DNA from: Powellomyces hirtus
Lineage: Eukaryota > Chytridiomycota > Chytridiomycetes > Spizellomycetales > Powellomycetaceae
Assembly: GCA_025526995.1 (NCBI GenBank)
Contig: JAHLKG010000004.1
Location: 434,001-498,000 of the forward strand
DNA: 64,000 nucleotides
Direction: 5' to 3'
Under the pieces are notes generated by a model, which ran no database searches, was not told the origin of the DNA, and saw only the letters and a list, made by a program, of their open reading frames with translations. Below, piece by piece: positions 1-15,318 of this stretch (position 1 is its first letter; each line of letters begins with the position of its first letter). The position numbers and the translations under genes are program-made.

Positions 1-393
1 TCTGGGTGGATTATTGGGACATGGGCCGACGGCACCTATTGGCACTATTTCCATTGTGGCGCCTTCCACTGGGTGAGTCTGCTTTATTACTCTGTACTCT
101 ACTGTGCTCTCATCTGACACCGCCATCTTATCTTCTTTCCCAGAGATGATCATGACGATGACCTGATCTCCGAGGATGACGACCGACCACTGACGCGTGA
201 GGAGTTGGAAAAGAGAACGCTGCGCGGGGTAAGGAATCCACGTTCTTTCGTCGCGCTTCTGAGTGCTGATGGCTAACCAGAAACACCACCTTTCCAGCTT
301 GCTCGTCGGGAGAAGCAACCGGGGGCCGCCAAGGAAGGTGCCAAGCACAAGCGGAAAGGCATTTCCAAGCGAAGCGCTGTTGCTGCCGAATGA
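1..393 (+). CDS. 3' end of an unidentified protein gene (partial)
   Basis: Three terminal exons can be read in one frame: up to 72, 144-228 and 298-393, joined by GT-AG introns of 71 and 69 bp (73-143, 229-297). The gene start lies outside the window. The readable C-terminus has a Gly/Pro/Ile-rich stretch, then a very acidic run (DDHDDDLISEDDD), then a basic tail rich in Lys and Arg ending in AVAAE. An acidic block followed by a basic tail is common in nuclear or nucleolar proteins, but no domain is recognisable and I assign no function. The intron phases agree (split Gly codon at 72/144, phase 0 at 228/298), which supports the model. Confidence 0.6.
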
Positions 394-737
394 AATAAAG
401 ACATCACGCACGTTGGAAGACACGTGAGAACCAACAGTTCAAAATAGTTCGACTGATCTTCCTTTACTAAAACTCGTGTTTTTCTTCAATAGCACCTCCC
501 CGAATAACACTCCCATACCTCATGTCGTCCGTTTGTAATTTTCAAAAATTCGCTGTGGGATGACTGCGGCAATGTCGCGCACTGCTATGCAGGCATAATC
601 TGTAGTAGTGAGACGCTATTTTTCATCCTGAATGTCATTGGTCAGAGGCGTCTCAGATCGTGGCGACTATGTCCGTGAATATATTGATGGTCGCGTCACT
701 CAGCTATCATCCATTATTTATTCCTAAACATGTCTTC

Positions 738-1301
738 TCACAATTTAGCATGTGACGGGTCTTCTTTGTTCCACCACAACCACAACACGACTGCTCCAAT
801 CACTCCCCAAAGGAGGTAATTTGACTGCGGCCCTTGTTGACCACCGGCGGAGCGAGGTGCTGGGGCCCCAGTACCGAGAACTCGTCCGCCGCTGCTAGGA
901 AATCCTCCACTTCCCCCACTTGAGGCATGCTGTCGGACCAGTCGCTCAACTTTGACGATATCGGCTCCGACAACTTCTTCCAGCTTCTTTCCAGCTCGGT
1001 AGATGTGGAACGTGGGCATTGCGGTTACACCGCATTCTCGAGCAATAGCCTACAGCACGCGGTATGAGCCAAGAATTACCCTCTGTCCATTTTTTTTTGC
1101 CACGGAATACCATACCTGGTTCTCATCTACATCGACCTTTAGAAATACCACATCTTTGTACTGGTCTGCCAGCTTCTCGAACCTTGGGGCGACGGCCTTG
1201 CAAGGTCCGCACCAGGCTGCTGTAAAATCAACGACACATAACTTCTGGCCATTGATTGCGTCTGAGAATGCTTTCTGGGAGCTAACGTGGACGCTAGGCA
1301 T
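738..1301 (-). CDS. Tail-anchored thioredoxin
   Basis: Two exons, 1301-1116 and 1049-738, separated by a 66-bp GT-AG intron, give a 165-residue protein. Residues 1-105 are a complete thioredoxin fold with the redox-active WCGPC motif (near residue 30), the FLKVDVDE strand and the cis-proline loop ending TAMPTFHIY. After it come a Gly/Ser/Pro-rich linker and one hydrophobic segment (YLLWGVIGAVVLWLWW) close to the C-terminus, so the protein is probably anchored in a membrane with the thioredoxin domain in the cytosol. It would reduce protein disulphides with electrons from thioredoxin reductase. The last three residues are AKL, which resemble a peroxisomal PTS1 signal; whether this works behind a membrane segment is unclear. 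Ordinary cytosolic thioredoxins are about 105 residues and lack this extension. Confidence 0.9.
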
Positions 1302-2118
1302 GGTTGCTGGGTGTGCTAGTGAAGTCGGAAGTGATCTTGGGAATCTCTATTGTCCTACTAGTACTTGTACGGTTAAGCAAAAGCGGCTTTATTAACTTGC
1401 TGCGCAGCTCAGCTGTCATGTGACCGGGCGGCCAACCTCGATCCCGAGTTTCATCCACCGCCGGTCCGAGGAAGATGCAATTTAACCCTTGGTACTTCCA
1501 TGGTCACACAGTCACACAGAAACCGAGGGAAATATGAACGGCCATTATTACCATTCTCTTCTTTTCTCTTCGTGTTTCTTGCTGGGCTCTCGCGGAAGGC
1601 TGCGAAAGAAAAGGGAGGTACTATTACGGAGGGATGGGCAGTGCGGGGCCTCTTCGCCTCTTTCATGGGCACTCGCTGAGTCACTGAGTCGTGTCGTGTG
1701 CCTGTACTTTGTTACCAGGCCATGATATGATATTAGATCATCAGCTCATGCCGAATTTTTCCTTCGCTTGGCGCCTCGCGTGGTATCCGTAGCCTCGGCT
1801 GGCACTGCGGCCTCGGCAACTTGGGTGGTTTCATGCCATAGTGACTGTTGATGACATATTATTCCGAGGTACCAAAGTTCCAGCCCGTCGGGCGCGGTCA
1901 GAAAAAAACACACCCAGAGAGTCCATATGCTCAAGTGACATTGATTGTCGATACGGGATTACTTGGGCTAGCGGGGACAAATCTCAACACCTTTCTTGTT
2001 CATTTTCGTCCCGCTGCTTGTTCGCTACTTTTTGTTGTCTCCAGCAGTTCATTCTAGTTAGAATTTCGGCTTCGTGAATTTTATTTCCCACGGTCCGCAG
2101 CGGCGTGACATTGAAGGC
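1302..2118. other. Intergenic region, no supported gene
   Basis: This stretch lies between the start of the thioredoxin gene (-) and the proposed first exon of the sterol-transfer gene (+), so it should contain both promoters. Short open frames exist on both strands (for example 1848-2057 + and 1746-1934 -), but none shows a recognisable domain or convincing splice partners. Confidence 0.5.
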
Positions 2119-4615
2119 ATGCCAAGTTTGTTTGGCCTCCGACTTACGCACCGCACTTCAGACGATGGGCAGCTGCCAAAGAAGGTAAGCTTGATCTGAG
2201 ATTATGGCAGCACTAGGGATCATGTTCAATCATAGTTCCCAGAGGATCCAATATGCGAACCATATCGGTCGACTGCGTGATCATTGGGAATGCTGGATTG
2301 GGTTGGAGGCGTGCTGCCCTGTGCTACGCGGAGGGATTGACGGAGGCGAACTTGAACTTGAAGGGGGCACTGCAGACTGCAGGGGGCAAAACCGGCGTCA
2401 TCAAAATTTTTGTTGAGATGCGGAAAGGCGCGTCTTTTGGCGTAACGCCGTTTAGCTTTCGCTTACACTTGCTTTCGAACCCAACCCTCCTTACACGTCT
2501 TTCGAATAGGTGAACGAACGCTCTGTATCTTTCCCGGCCAACCCCATCATCCCGCCACTAGTTCCAGTCTCCCGACGGGATACGCAGGAATCCCTAAGTT
2601 CATTGAGAAGAGATCATTCCTCAAGCCTACCCACTTCGACCAGCACCACCAGCCTTGCAATGAGTTCAGCGCAAGAAGCCATGGCATCTCCCACAGCATC
2701 TCCCTCTCTCCGTCCCACGGCCACGCCGTCACCAGCGTCTCCTGTCAAAGGGCCCGGCACTCCTCCGTCAAATGACAACGACTGGCACACCAACCAGCCA
2801 TTCTTTCCTTTCCTGGACGAAGTTAGAGCAACCGGCGAGAGTCGGCAGGCGGCAACCTCCGACTCCTCAGATGAAGACAATGCCAGCACAGGCTCAGCAT
2901 CCCTGGGTAGAAGCCGAGGTCGACGAAGCCTGAACCGTTTGAAGGAAATCGTAAACGCCTCTGTCGAAACACTCGGCCTGACTGAAATCACGGGTTCCAA
3001 TGGACGGGATCCTGCAACAGGATTATTGCTGGCACTCGAGCGGGACAATGCCGAGTTCCATCGGATCTTCCCTACCATCAGTTCGGAAGAGAAGTTGGTT
3101 GACGATTACGCGTGCGCCTGGAATCGGGAAGGTTTGCTGATCCAAGGCCGAATGTGGATATCCCAACACCGGGTATGCTTCAAAGGCTGGACACCAAACT
3201 CCAATCTCTGCATGCCGTTCGAGGAGATCATCTCTCTGGAGAAGAAGACAATCGCTCTTGTATTTTCAAACTCGTTGGAAATTGAGACATCAAGCGCAAA
3301 GTACTTCTTCGCCAGTTTCTTCAACAGAGACCAGACGTTCCACACTCTTAAAAAGTTGTGGGATGCCCGCATTCAGCCGTGCTCATGTGCCGGACTCGGC
3401 ACATGTGGATCCTGCTTCATCAAAGCGCGTAATCTTTCAATGCGGAGCAGCGGGGAAGTCTTGCCCCGCGCTAAGCTTCTGAGTGTCGGAGACAACTCCC
3501 CATCCACCGACAGCAACTCTCCAACCACCAGCTCCTCTTCGTCTCTCCCACGACCAGGGGATTCTCCCACTGTCAAAATCACCGGGGCGAATGGAGAAGA
3601 CGGCGAAGAAACGGTTTTCCCCACCCCGCCCGCCACTCCTGTCCTTCAGCGCAAAGCAAACTCCACTCCAGCCCGATGCGACTGCGAAGAAGACCGTAAG
3701 CGCATGAGAACCGTTCTCGACACCACGTACCCCGCTCCCATCGAACAGGTCTGGGACATGTGGTTCACGGCTGGCAAACAGCGCGACGGAGGATGGTATC
3801 CTTACTTCTTGATCAACAATCGCAAAATCAGAGAGTATGCTGGTGGTCCATGGGTGACGAAAGACGAAAACTCAACATCGCAGACTCTCCCGCTTTCCTC
3901 GACCACAGCCCCAGGCTTCTCCCCATCCCTGTCCGAGATGAAAGAAGGATACCACCGCACCCTCAACTACGTCATGCCACTGTCGGGTCCGATTGGACCC
4001 AAACAAACCCGTTGCAAAGTCTCGGAAGAGATCCTCAGCGTCACTTCCGACTCAATTTGCCTCAACATAAAGGCGGACACTCCCGACGTTCCCTCCGGGA
4101 ATGCGTTCCACGTCATCACCCGCATCTGTCTCCTTCATGCTCCCCCTAGCCACACCCGCGCCATCGTTACAACCGAAATTGTGTTTACAAAAAGCAGCTG
4201 GATCCGTGCAGCGATCGAACGCGCCACCCCTGAAGCCCAGGCCAAGTTCTACAAAGAACTTGACGAAACATTAAAGACCAAGCTCTCTACCACTTCTGTG
4301 ACTCCCTCTGCCACCTCCTCCGCTTCGGCGCCCCAACCTAATCACAGACCACTTCCGGTGCAAAGGCACAATTTGCTCCGGAAAGAAGACGAATTTCACG
4401 ACCGCGCTTCCACCAACACACCTGTCGCCAGACGTGCTCGTGGCGATCTCGATCTCGGCTCCACGTTCACTTCTCCTATCCTCATCCTGCTCTTTATCCT
4501 GATACTTGCGGCTTTGTGCTCACTGTCTATGCAGGCTATCGCACTATACAAAGTGCTTGGCATACTGGAGCGCGTAGAAGCTAGGATTGGCAACCAGATC
4601 TTCGCCAGCATGTAA
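2119..4615 (+). CDS. GRAM and VASt (StART-like) domain membrane protein, Lam/Ysp/GRAMD1 family
   Basis: The main exon is 2510-4615. It has no ATG at its start and an in-frame TAG lies just upstream, so I propose a first exon 2119-2184 (22 codons from ATG) joined by a 325-bp GT-AG intron in phase 0, giving about 723 residues. A simpler alternative is translation from the ATG at 2660. Order of parts: Ser/Thr/Pro-rich N-terminus; GRAM domain (about residues 195-315, with the GRMWISQHRVCFKG strand); low-complexity linker; VASt domain (about 415-610, lipid-binding fold, containing DMWFTAGKQRDGGWYP); and one transmembrane segment near the C-terminus (ILILLFILILAALCSLSMQ). Family members sit in the ER at membrane contact sites and move sterols between ER and plasma membrane. 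The domain order matches the family; the sterol role here is inferred. Confidence 0.85.
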
Positions 4616-4849
4616 ATTTGTTAGGTAGTATCTATGTATAGCGTTTGTAATTGTCTGTTCCTCCGTTTCCAAAGATAGTTGAAGTAGCAAAAAGAATTCT
4701 TCTCATTCAATTGGCCGATCCAAAAATATTTCATGTTGCCGTGCAGAATCAAAGCGGGTAATGCGAAGCGGAATTTTTGATTTAAACATGTAAATGATCT
4801 ACACAAGTGCTGGCCTAGGTTCATCCGCATACTACAAGCGAGATTCTTC

Positions 4850-6205
<1,356 letters not shown>

Positions 6206-6727
6206 CCCAGCAGGTTGTTCGAGTATGTCTTTTACAATCGGAATCCAGCGGGCGGGATGTGATAGAACCGGGGTTCTTTGCAGTAATATTCAATTGAACG
6301 AGATCTGTTTGTGCAATTGCTCAAACGTGCAAGTGTTGGTCGACGCGTCTACCTACGTATCTTCTGGGTCTTGCCATTAGTACACGTGATGATGCCTGAG
6401 GTTGAGCCTGAGAAGAGGGCACGAATGATTTCTTTTACGTGATTTTTAAAATATGCACGTCGAGTGCATTAAGAAATTTCCATCAAATGTGGTCAAGCAG
6501 GCCCACTGGTTTGGTTGTATTTCAGATGAGCCGTCTGTTCTATCTCAAATGTCTAGTGTAACTGATTGTAACTGCACTCCCTATAAAAGGAACCTAGAGC
6601 GATAAGCGGAATCATATGTTTGGAAATCTGCAGAACTGATGCTATATTTACATGATGTAGCGCAATTATGAAAAACGAACGCTATCCGTATAACTCATGT
6701 GGAAAACTATCATTCCAGATGGTTTGT
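6206..6727. other. Intergenic region between PRE2 and NFS1
   Basis: About 520 bp lie between the PRE2 start codon and the NFS1 stop codon; both genes run on the minus strand. It should hold the PRE2 promoter and the NFS1 terminator. I see no open frame or repeat worth reporting. Confidence 0.5.
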
Positions 6728-8431
6728 TCAGTGTTGAGCCCACTGGATACTCTTCAAGTCAATGCCTTCTTGAACCTAAAACAAAGCAACGATAAAGGCA
6801 TCAGCAAATGTCGCACCACTACTACCGACTACTACAAAGACGTACCATTTCCCACAGAGGACTCATCTCCCTAAGTCTGTCCACATGCGCCACAACTCTG
6901 CTGACTGCGTAATCAATCTCTGACTCGGTTGTAAATCGACCAATGCCGAATCTGATGGAAGAGTGCGCCATGTCGTCGTCCGCACCCAATGCTCGTAGCA
7001 CATATGAGGGCTCCAGAGATGCGGATGTGCACGCGGATCCGGAGGAGAGAGCAATCTCCTTCAAAGCCATGAGGAGAGACTCGCCTTCAACGTAAGCGAA
7101 GGAGAGGTTGACGCATCCAGGGTATGTTTGAGCTGGATCACCGTTGCGAACGACGTGATCCACTTTAGATGTGATTCCATTGATCAGCCGGTCGGAAAGA
7201 GCCTTCACTCGAGCCGAATCGTACGCCATTTCCTTTGAAGCCACTTCGCATGCAGTTCCGAGTCCAACCACAAGCGGGGTTGGTACGGTGCCACTCCTCA
7301 ATCCACGTTCCTGTCCTCCTCCAGACATGATGGGCTCCAATCGCACTCGGGGACGACGACGGACATACAATGCTCCAATTCCTTTCGGACCGTATATTTT
7401 GTGACCTGATATCGACATGAGATCCACGTTCATTTTATTCACGTCGAGTGGGATCTTTCCAGTAGCCTGCGCGGCGTCGGTCTAACATGAAGAGTTCGCT
7501 CAGCATTCATCTCCAACAAAAGCAATCGTTATACCAGTACTCACATGGAAAAAGATCTTCTTTGACCGGCAAAGCTTTCCAATCTCTGCTATTGGCTGAA
7601 TGACACCAATCTCGTTGTTTACCGTCATGATGGATACTATCGCGGTTTCTGGTCTCATTGCCGCCTCCAATTGCTATCCAAACAGATTCGTAAGTCTCTA
7701 TGACCAAGCATCCTCCTCATTCTGAGTCCTACCTTCAGATCCACCAGACCGTTTTGTCCGACAGGAAGGTATGTCACCTCAAATCCTTCCTCTTGCAGGA
7801 CACGACAAGAGTCGAGCACACACTTGTGCTCAGTCTGTGTTGTTATGATGTGATTCTTCTTGCTTTTGTAGAAACGTGCTACGCCTTTGATGCTCATGTT
7901 GTTTGATTCCGTTGCTCCGCTGGTAAAGATGATTTCCTTCGCATCGGCTCCAATCAGATCTGCAACCTGCTTTCGCGCCTTTTCGACAGCACTCTCCGAC
8001 TCCCATCCATACTGGTGTGTCCGCGAATGAGGGTTTCCGTATAGTTGTGTCATGTACGGGAGCATGGAGTCTATCACCCGAGGATCCATTGGTGCCGTAG
8101 CTTGAACATCCAGGTAGATTGGTCGACTCCCCATTTTCACCTCCGCCACGTCGAATCCACTTTCTATGAAAACAATGAAGTCGGCCCGTTTAGCTACCAG
8201 TCATATGCAGTATCGAACGAATAGCTCTCCGTCAAAAATCGTATTACCTTCAAGAGGTTTCAACTCAGCTTCCGCAACGGCAGCAGATCGAGAGGCGGTG
8301 GCCGTGAATGGCCGCCTGGCCTCAATAAAGGCTCCCACTGGTCGGAGGAATGTCGGAGGCAGGAATCGAGAGCGCAAAGACTGCTTCAGGACACTTGCTC
8401 TTGGCGGTAAAGAGCGAGCAATCCAAGACAT
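6728..8431 (-). CDS. NFS1: Mitochondrial cysteine desulfurase
   Basis: Five exons: 8431-8248, 8163-7733, 7673-7545, 7481-6846 and 6775-6728; 475 residues. The enzyme uses pyridoxal phosphate to remove sulphur from cysteine and pass it to the Isu scaffold for Fe-S cluster assembly, and it supplies sulphur for tRNA thiolation. The N-terminus is rich in Arg, Ser and Leu without acidic residues ([20 protein letters not shown]), typical of a mitochondrial presequence. The aminotransferase class V fold starts at [17 protein letters not shown]. The PLP lysine sits in [11 protein letters not shown], and the catalytic cysteine is in the mobile loop [17 protein letters not shown]. The short last exon encodes the conserved end [15 protein letters not shown]. 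The ATG at 8431 was chosen because it begins the targeting peptide; an in-frame ATG also exists at 8500. Length and motifs match the eukaryotic family. Confidence 0.96.
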
Positions 8432-8995
8432 TGTGTGTGTTGTGTGTATGATTGATTGTGCAAAAAAGTTCAGAAAGAAACACGTTGCGCAAATGATCAA
8501 GCGGCGATGTCAAATCTGATGGATTGCTTTTTCCCGCATAGGGAGGACCGATTTGTCACCTCAAAGTGACCACAATCCACAGTCACGCTATCTTCCCAGC
8601 TGGGGGCGCGTTTTCGCGTCTTTCCAACAACCACGGTATCGTTATTTGCGCCATCCTTTCGCCTGGAAACGCTGAACACCCCTTCAGGTGCTGGGCAAGG
8701 ACATATGTTTCGCTGCCACTTGTCTGGCAGGAGATTGCTCTACATTAGTTATCCCCTCCGCGTTTCGCGGGAAGCATCTCACAATGTTCACGTCCATAAT
8801 GTCACCGCCAAAGGCAGTTTTCTAGTGAAAGGCGCTCATGTCATAAGATAGTCACTAGAGACAAAGACAATAATGCGTTGCTCGACGCTATGAGTGCGAC
8901 TAGCGTTCATGTAGATGCAGGAACAAGTGTACAAAATCGTCCATCATAGCGAGGGTTGAATACTCAGTTCTGATTACAAGGCATCGCCATGATGC
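8432..8995. other. Intergenic region between NFS1 and the MADS-box gene
   Basis: About 560 bp separate the NFS1 start from the stop codon of the MADS-box gene, both on the minus strand. It contains the presumed NFS1 promoter and the MADS-box 3' region. No supported coding sequence or repeat was seen. Confidence 0.5.
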
Positions 8996-10372
8996 TCACT
9001 GGTTTCCTTCTTCCCCCCTGCGCGAATCCATTTCCTCGTGCGTATATTCCATGTCCGGTTCACCGCTACCATCGCGCTCGTCATCGCTCTCTGGTTTTGA
9101 CTTGCCTAGGAATGGGGAGTGCGGTTGACGCGGCAATGCCGAAGTTAAACCTCTGTCTCGAGCATCGCCAAGTGGCGAACCCAATTCTGGGGATGTGACA
9201 TCGTGTCTCTCAGCAGTGTGCTGAAACCCCTGCAGGTGCGCCAGATGGTTCAATTGGGACGACATTCCATGATGTTGTTGCCGCTGTTGTTGTTGATGCT
9301 GATGATCATGTTCGTGAATCCGTCCACCAAGATCCGGTCCGGGCGTGCTCTCGATCTCTTGAAGCCGAGCATGATCATCTTGCTCATCATGCAACAGTTG
9401 ATGCTGATGCTGGTGAATCTGCTGCTGCTGCATCTGTTGTTGCAACTGCAAATGATGCGCTTGTTGTAGCTGCTGATGCTGCAGTTGTTGTTGCAACTGA
9501 AATTGCTGTTGAGGTGAGGCGATGATGTACGGGTAGGCGGTGGTGTAAGGATACGGCTGATAAGGTTGCTATTGAGAAATGAATCAATTAATACTTGAGT
9601 TTGAGTAATTTAGGAATTCAGATGTACCATCTGATATGCCGTAGGAGGAGGGTGTCTACTATCGTGCGGCGACGAAAAGTACACCGGTGACGGGATCTGC
9701 GAATTTGGGTAGCGTGCCTTACTGCCGCCGCGAGAGGCCCGTAGCGATCTTGCGCCAGTGGAGATGGGCGGAGGACGTTGCGGGTGTCGGGACGGAGGCC
9801 CATCAGCGGAGCCAGTCGAAGGAGTTTGTGCCTGTGCGGGGTCCGGATCGATGGGTGTGGCGGTTGATGGAACTCCCTCGTCTTCTCGGTCTGGGGAGTC
9901 TGACGAATCCTCGGCCTCAACAGCACTGGCAAGGCTACCGCCCGCCCTCTGACAATGACATTTTCAGTATTTAGCATGCAATATCAATGAGGTTACATGA
10001 GGCATAATATACACACCTTGATAATATCAGCACTCGTCCTAGTTTCATGAGGTTCTGTCTCCGTGTACCTCAACAAGATTTTGTCCATGTCCGTGGACGC
10101 AAACTGGAACAGCTTCCCATTGGCGGTGAACATAATCAGGCCGATTTCGCAGCCACATAGTACCGATAGCTCGTGAGCCTTTTTCATCAACCCAAACTTT
10201 CGTTTGGAGAACGTAACCTGAAAATGACAGCATGTTGGCCTTCGTTCCGACCGACAGGAATTGACCGGACAATCTTCCGTCTGCACCACACACACGGCTG
10301 AAGTGGCTCTGCTCCTACCTGCCGGTTACGCTCATCGGTGATCCTCTTGATAGCGATTTTTTTGCGACCCAT
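8996..10372 (-). CDS. MEF2-type (type II) MADS-box transcription factor
   Basis: Four exons: 10372-10319, 10217-10017, 9948-9628 and 9568-8996; 382 residues. The N-terminus is a full MADS box ([18 protein letters not shown], then [23 protein letters not shown]), with the first intron after codon 18. The MEF2-type extension follows ([20 protein letters not shown]). Fungal relatives are Rlm1 and Smp1, nuclear factors that bind A/T-rich sites and often act below the cell-wall-integrity MAP kinase. The rest is low complexity: a Ser/Pro-rich acidic segment with several possible SP phosphorylation sites, then a Gln/His-rich region (about residues 205-290) and an acidic C-terminus. The Gln/His tract is prone to length variation. 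DNA-binding class is clear; target genes cannot be read from the sequence. Confidence 0.92.
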
Positions 10373-12291
<1,919 letters not shown>

Positions 12292-12535
12292 ACTGCATTC
12301 TTGACCACCTGGAGAGAGGGCGTTACCATATTCATCGTTGATTTGGCTATAAATATGTGCGGTGGAAGATATTTTTCGGTTTGAATAAATGATTCCGTTC
12401 TGTGCAGCTATATTCTGTTCATCAGCTCTATCCCATATCACTCATTGCAAAACCCGTATTGATGCAATTCTCGATAAAGTTTCAAAATGCGATTGTGAAT
12501 TAATACTATGAGAAACATCACATGAAGCTCGTCAG

Positions 12536-14775
12536 TCAGCTATTGTTTACGTGCATCAATGACGTCGTGATGTATCTGTTGATGCTTTCTTTAGCCCCGA
12601 TCCGACGACGGTAGCCTCTAATGGCATGATCGTCGTCGTAATCGGGTCTCGGTTCGCAGCTCTGAAGGCGCGCACTCTACAATCAGATACTTTTAGTCAC
12701 CGAAAGCCATTTATGGAGTGTCACCCTATCAACTCTACCTAGGCAAGTTGTAGGCTCTTTCAACTTCCAGCGCCAACAGTTCCTTGTATTTCAGCTCTTC
12801 TATCTTTGCAGCTTCATTCATTTTCGCTTCATGCACGAGCTCGGCCTGCTTCTTGTCATAAACCACCTTGACTTGATCTACCAACGCGCCCCGGTAGTCA
12901 AGGGCTTTCTGGAAATGATTTGCGCGGTCGATTTCTTCCTGGGCTTGTCTCTGCGCTATTTCTTTTTCCAGCGCATGCTTCTCCAGTTGCGCTTCATGGA
13001 GACGGACCCGGTTTTGATTGACTAGATAGATGTCGAGGCTGATGTCAGATGCTACATTAGGAGTCTCCAAACACGGTGCGATTGAAACCTACTAGCATGC
13101 TCTAATTGTTCTTTGCGCCCTGCTATCACTTCTTGCATCAGGCGCTCTCGAGCTCGTTGTTCCCGCTGCCACTTGTCAGCGCGGCCTTGCCACAGCTAAT
13201 CCCACAGCAGAAATTGCTCGTAAAACGTCCAGGCATTCTCAACAACACGGATGTGAAGTTACCTTTTTGCTCTCCTCCACGTATAAGCGGTCAATCTCGC
13301 GCGCTCGTTCCTTTTCAATCGCCTGCTGCTCCCGAAGGTGATCCATGTACATCTTCATCTCGCGCTTGAGTTCTTCTTTCCGTCGGCTCTTCGTTTCCTT
13401 CTCTTGCTCGTCCATCCGGAAGAATGCATTCACAACCTTGAGATCCAGCTCCAAAGCATCCTGCACTTCTCGTTGGCGAGCTTGCACTTTGGCCTTATTG
13501 AAGGAGTCAAGGTCGAGCCGAATGAGACGCTGTGATGCCAGCTTTTGTGCATGGGCTCGCTCTTCTGCGATCTTTTGTAGTTCGAGATCTTGACGCTATA
13601 AGATCACACGACCTGTGAGCATCGCATTATACATGGAGCAGTTCGTCGGGAGAATATGTACCATCAGCGCGGCTTCTTCTTGCTTTAACCGTTCCTCCTC
13701 CTGTGCCTTCATCTTGAGCATGTACAGTTGCTCCTTCAATGTGGCCGCGGTAGCAGCGTTCAAAGCTTGACGACGCTCCCGATCCGCATCTTCTCTTTCA
13801 ATCTTGCGCAATCGGTCTTGCTCCCAAAGGTGGTCAAAGTATCTCTTTTCTGAAACGGACCAGCAGTATGAGGATCAGTCCTCACGCGATTTCCCGCCTC
13901 CGACAACGTCAGATCCTGTTCTCCACAGACCTTGTGCTGCGAGCTCAACCTTGTGTTGATGCTCAATAAGTTGTCCCGCGCGAGCGTCAGCCACCTCTGT
14001 CTCCAAGATTTTTGATTCGACGCCGCGCAGCTCATCGCATTCATTTCTGCATTGAAGAGCAAAACCAGTCACAAATCTATGATGGTGTAGCAGGCACATG
14101 TGGCCGTCGAGTGCCTCACCTCCACCGCTGCAGAAGCTTCTCTTCGACCACTGCTTGCCTTTCCAGTTCTCGCTTTGCTTTCAATTCATTCACTCTAGCC
14201 CGCATAGCCTCCACTCGCGACTCCCGGGTAGGTTCAGCCGCAGCGAGCCCCGCGCGATGTCGAACTTCATCTTGCTGAAGCAATTGCCTCAGCCTGACGC
14301 GTGAACCATGAGCGAGTGTACAATGCTGCGTACATGTCCAATACTATCATCACCTTTCTCTCCTCCCTTCCAGCATCTCAACGTCAGCCAGCTTTAACTC
14401 CTCAAAGCGTCTCATCACTTTGTTCCGCTTGATGACTTCGCCAGTGTGTTCCTCAAAGTGCGATTGCTGGGAGGTTCGATCATAGTATTGTGTCTGCTGC
14501 TCCATTCTCATCCGGGCCTCCTCATTTCTCCGGCGGGTGAGTATGAGATGATCGGATCGCGGGGCATGGTGGACTCGGCGGACAGGGTGTTGATATGTTG
14601 GAAGGGCGGGAAGTTGGCCGGGTTTTGGCCCGTACTGAAGAAGAGCGCGATGTTGAGTCAGACATTCTCAATCTCGGGGGCTTGGATATCACGTCTCTAA
14701 TTTATTGATCCAATCATCCTAACCTGCCACCGTGGAACTGCAGCGGCCATGTCCTACCTGCATCATAGTCGCCAT
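12536..14775 (-). CDS. CFAP53: Cilia- and flagella-associated protein 53 (coiled-coil, TPH domain)
   Basis: Nine exons: 14775-14758, 14634-14354, 14293-14120, 14046-13931, 13849-13662, 13595-13263, 13195-13093, 13021-12739 and 12674-12536; about 544 residues. The product is almost entirely charged coiled coil (Glu/Arg/Lys/Gln-rich) of the trichohyalin-plectin-homology type. Its blocks line up in order with animal CFAP53/CCDC11: an RRERLRQLL block, CDELRGVESKI, DHLWEQDRLRKIER, then the long EEERLKQEEAALM and AREIDRLYVEE helices. CFAP53 is a microtubule inner protein of axonemal doublets and is also found at centriolar satellites, so it implies that the organism builds a flagellum. The first exon is only 18 bp (MATMMQ), and the last is chosen because its frame stays open after the acceptor TAGAG; the extreme C-terminus is the least certain part. 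Confidence 0.87.
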
Positions 14776-15318
14776 CTTGACGAGCTATCCTTGTCCAGTA
14801 GGATGACCGCAGAGGAGCGTACGGTGCCAGAGAATGTGGCGTCAATGTCAGCGTACCCAGAATTTGATGCCGAGCTGGCAACTTCCTCCTTTCTAGAGTC
14901 TAGACACACACGCAGTTGGCCGACTGGTCTTCAATTGCACCTATCATTCTTGCAAAATGGGGTGTTGGAAGGCCAGGGTTCAAACTCTCCGCGTTGCTGA
15001 CCTCATCGTGTGGCTTGGTGGACCAGCCTGTACACTTCCATCAAGTTCCCTAGGGCGGACAGAATCAGGCGTGTCGGAGTATGCTACGGACCAACTTTTG
15101 TCAATGTGCTGGTGCGCTTGTGGGCATTTGCATTGCATTGACTCTACGGACCGCAAGTACAAAGGCAGTGGATCATTGGCCAGATCTCGCCGGCACCAGG
15201 AACCATTTCTTCAAAATGGAATCAGGGGAAGGTCATGCCACAGGCAGTTCACGCGGACTTGGCTGAGACCATATGGGGAAACCGTATTTATATGTCTTAC
15301 ACAAATTATCGGAATCTA
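14776..15318. other. Intergenic region between CFAP53 and the symporter gene
   Basis: About 540 bp upstream of CFAP53 and downstream of the symporter, both on the minus strand. A long + strand open frame (14957-15640) runs through it into the symporter's last exon, but it has no domain and poor composition. Nothing else was seen. Confidence 0.5.

Noticed and set aside
2204..2513. Extra upstream exons of the GRAM/VASt gene
   Set aside because: Two overlapping + frames exist in the proposed first intron but neither has good splice signals in phase, nor any domain.
9203..9469. A Leu/Met-rich + strand frame
   Set aside because: It is the reverse of the Gln/His tract in the MADS-box gene.
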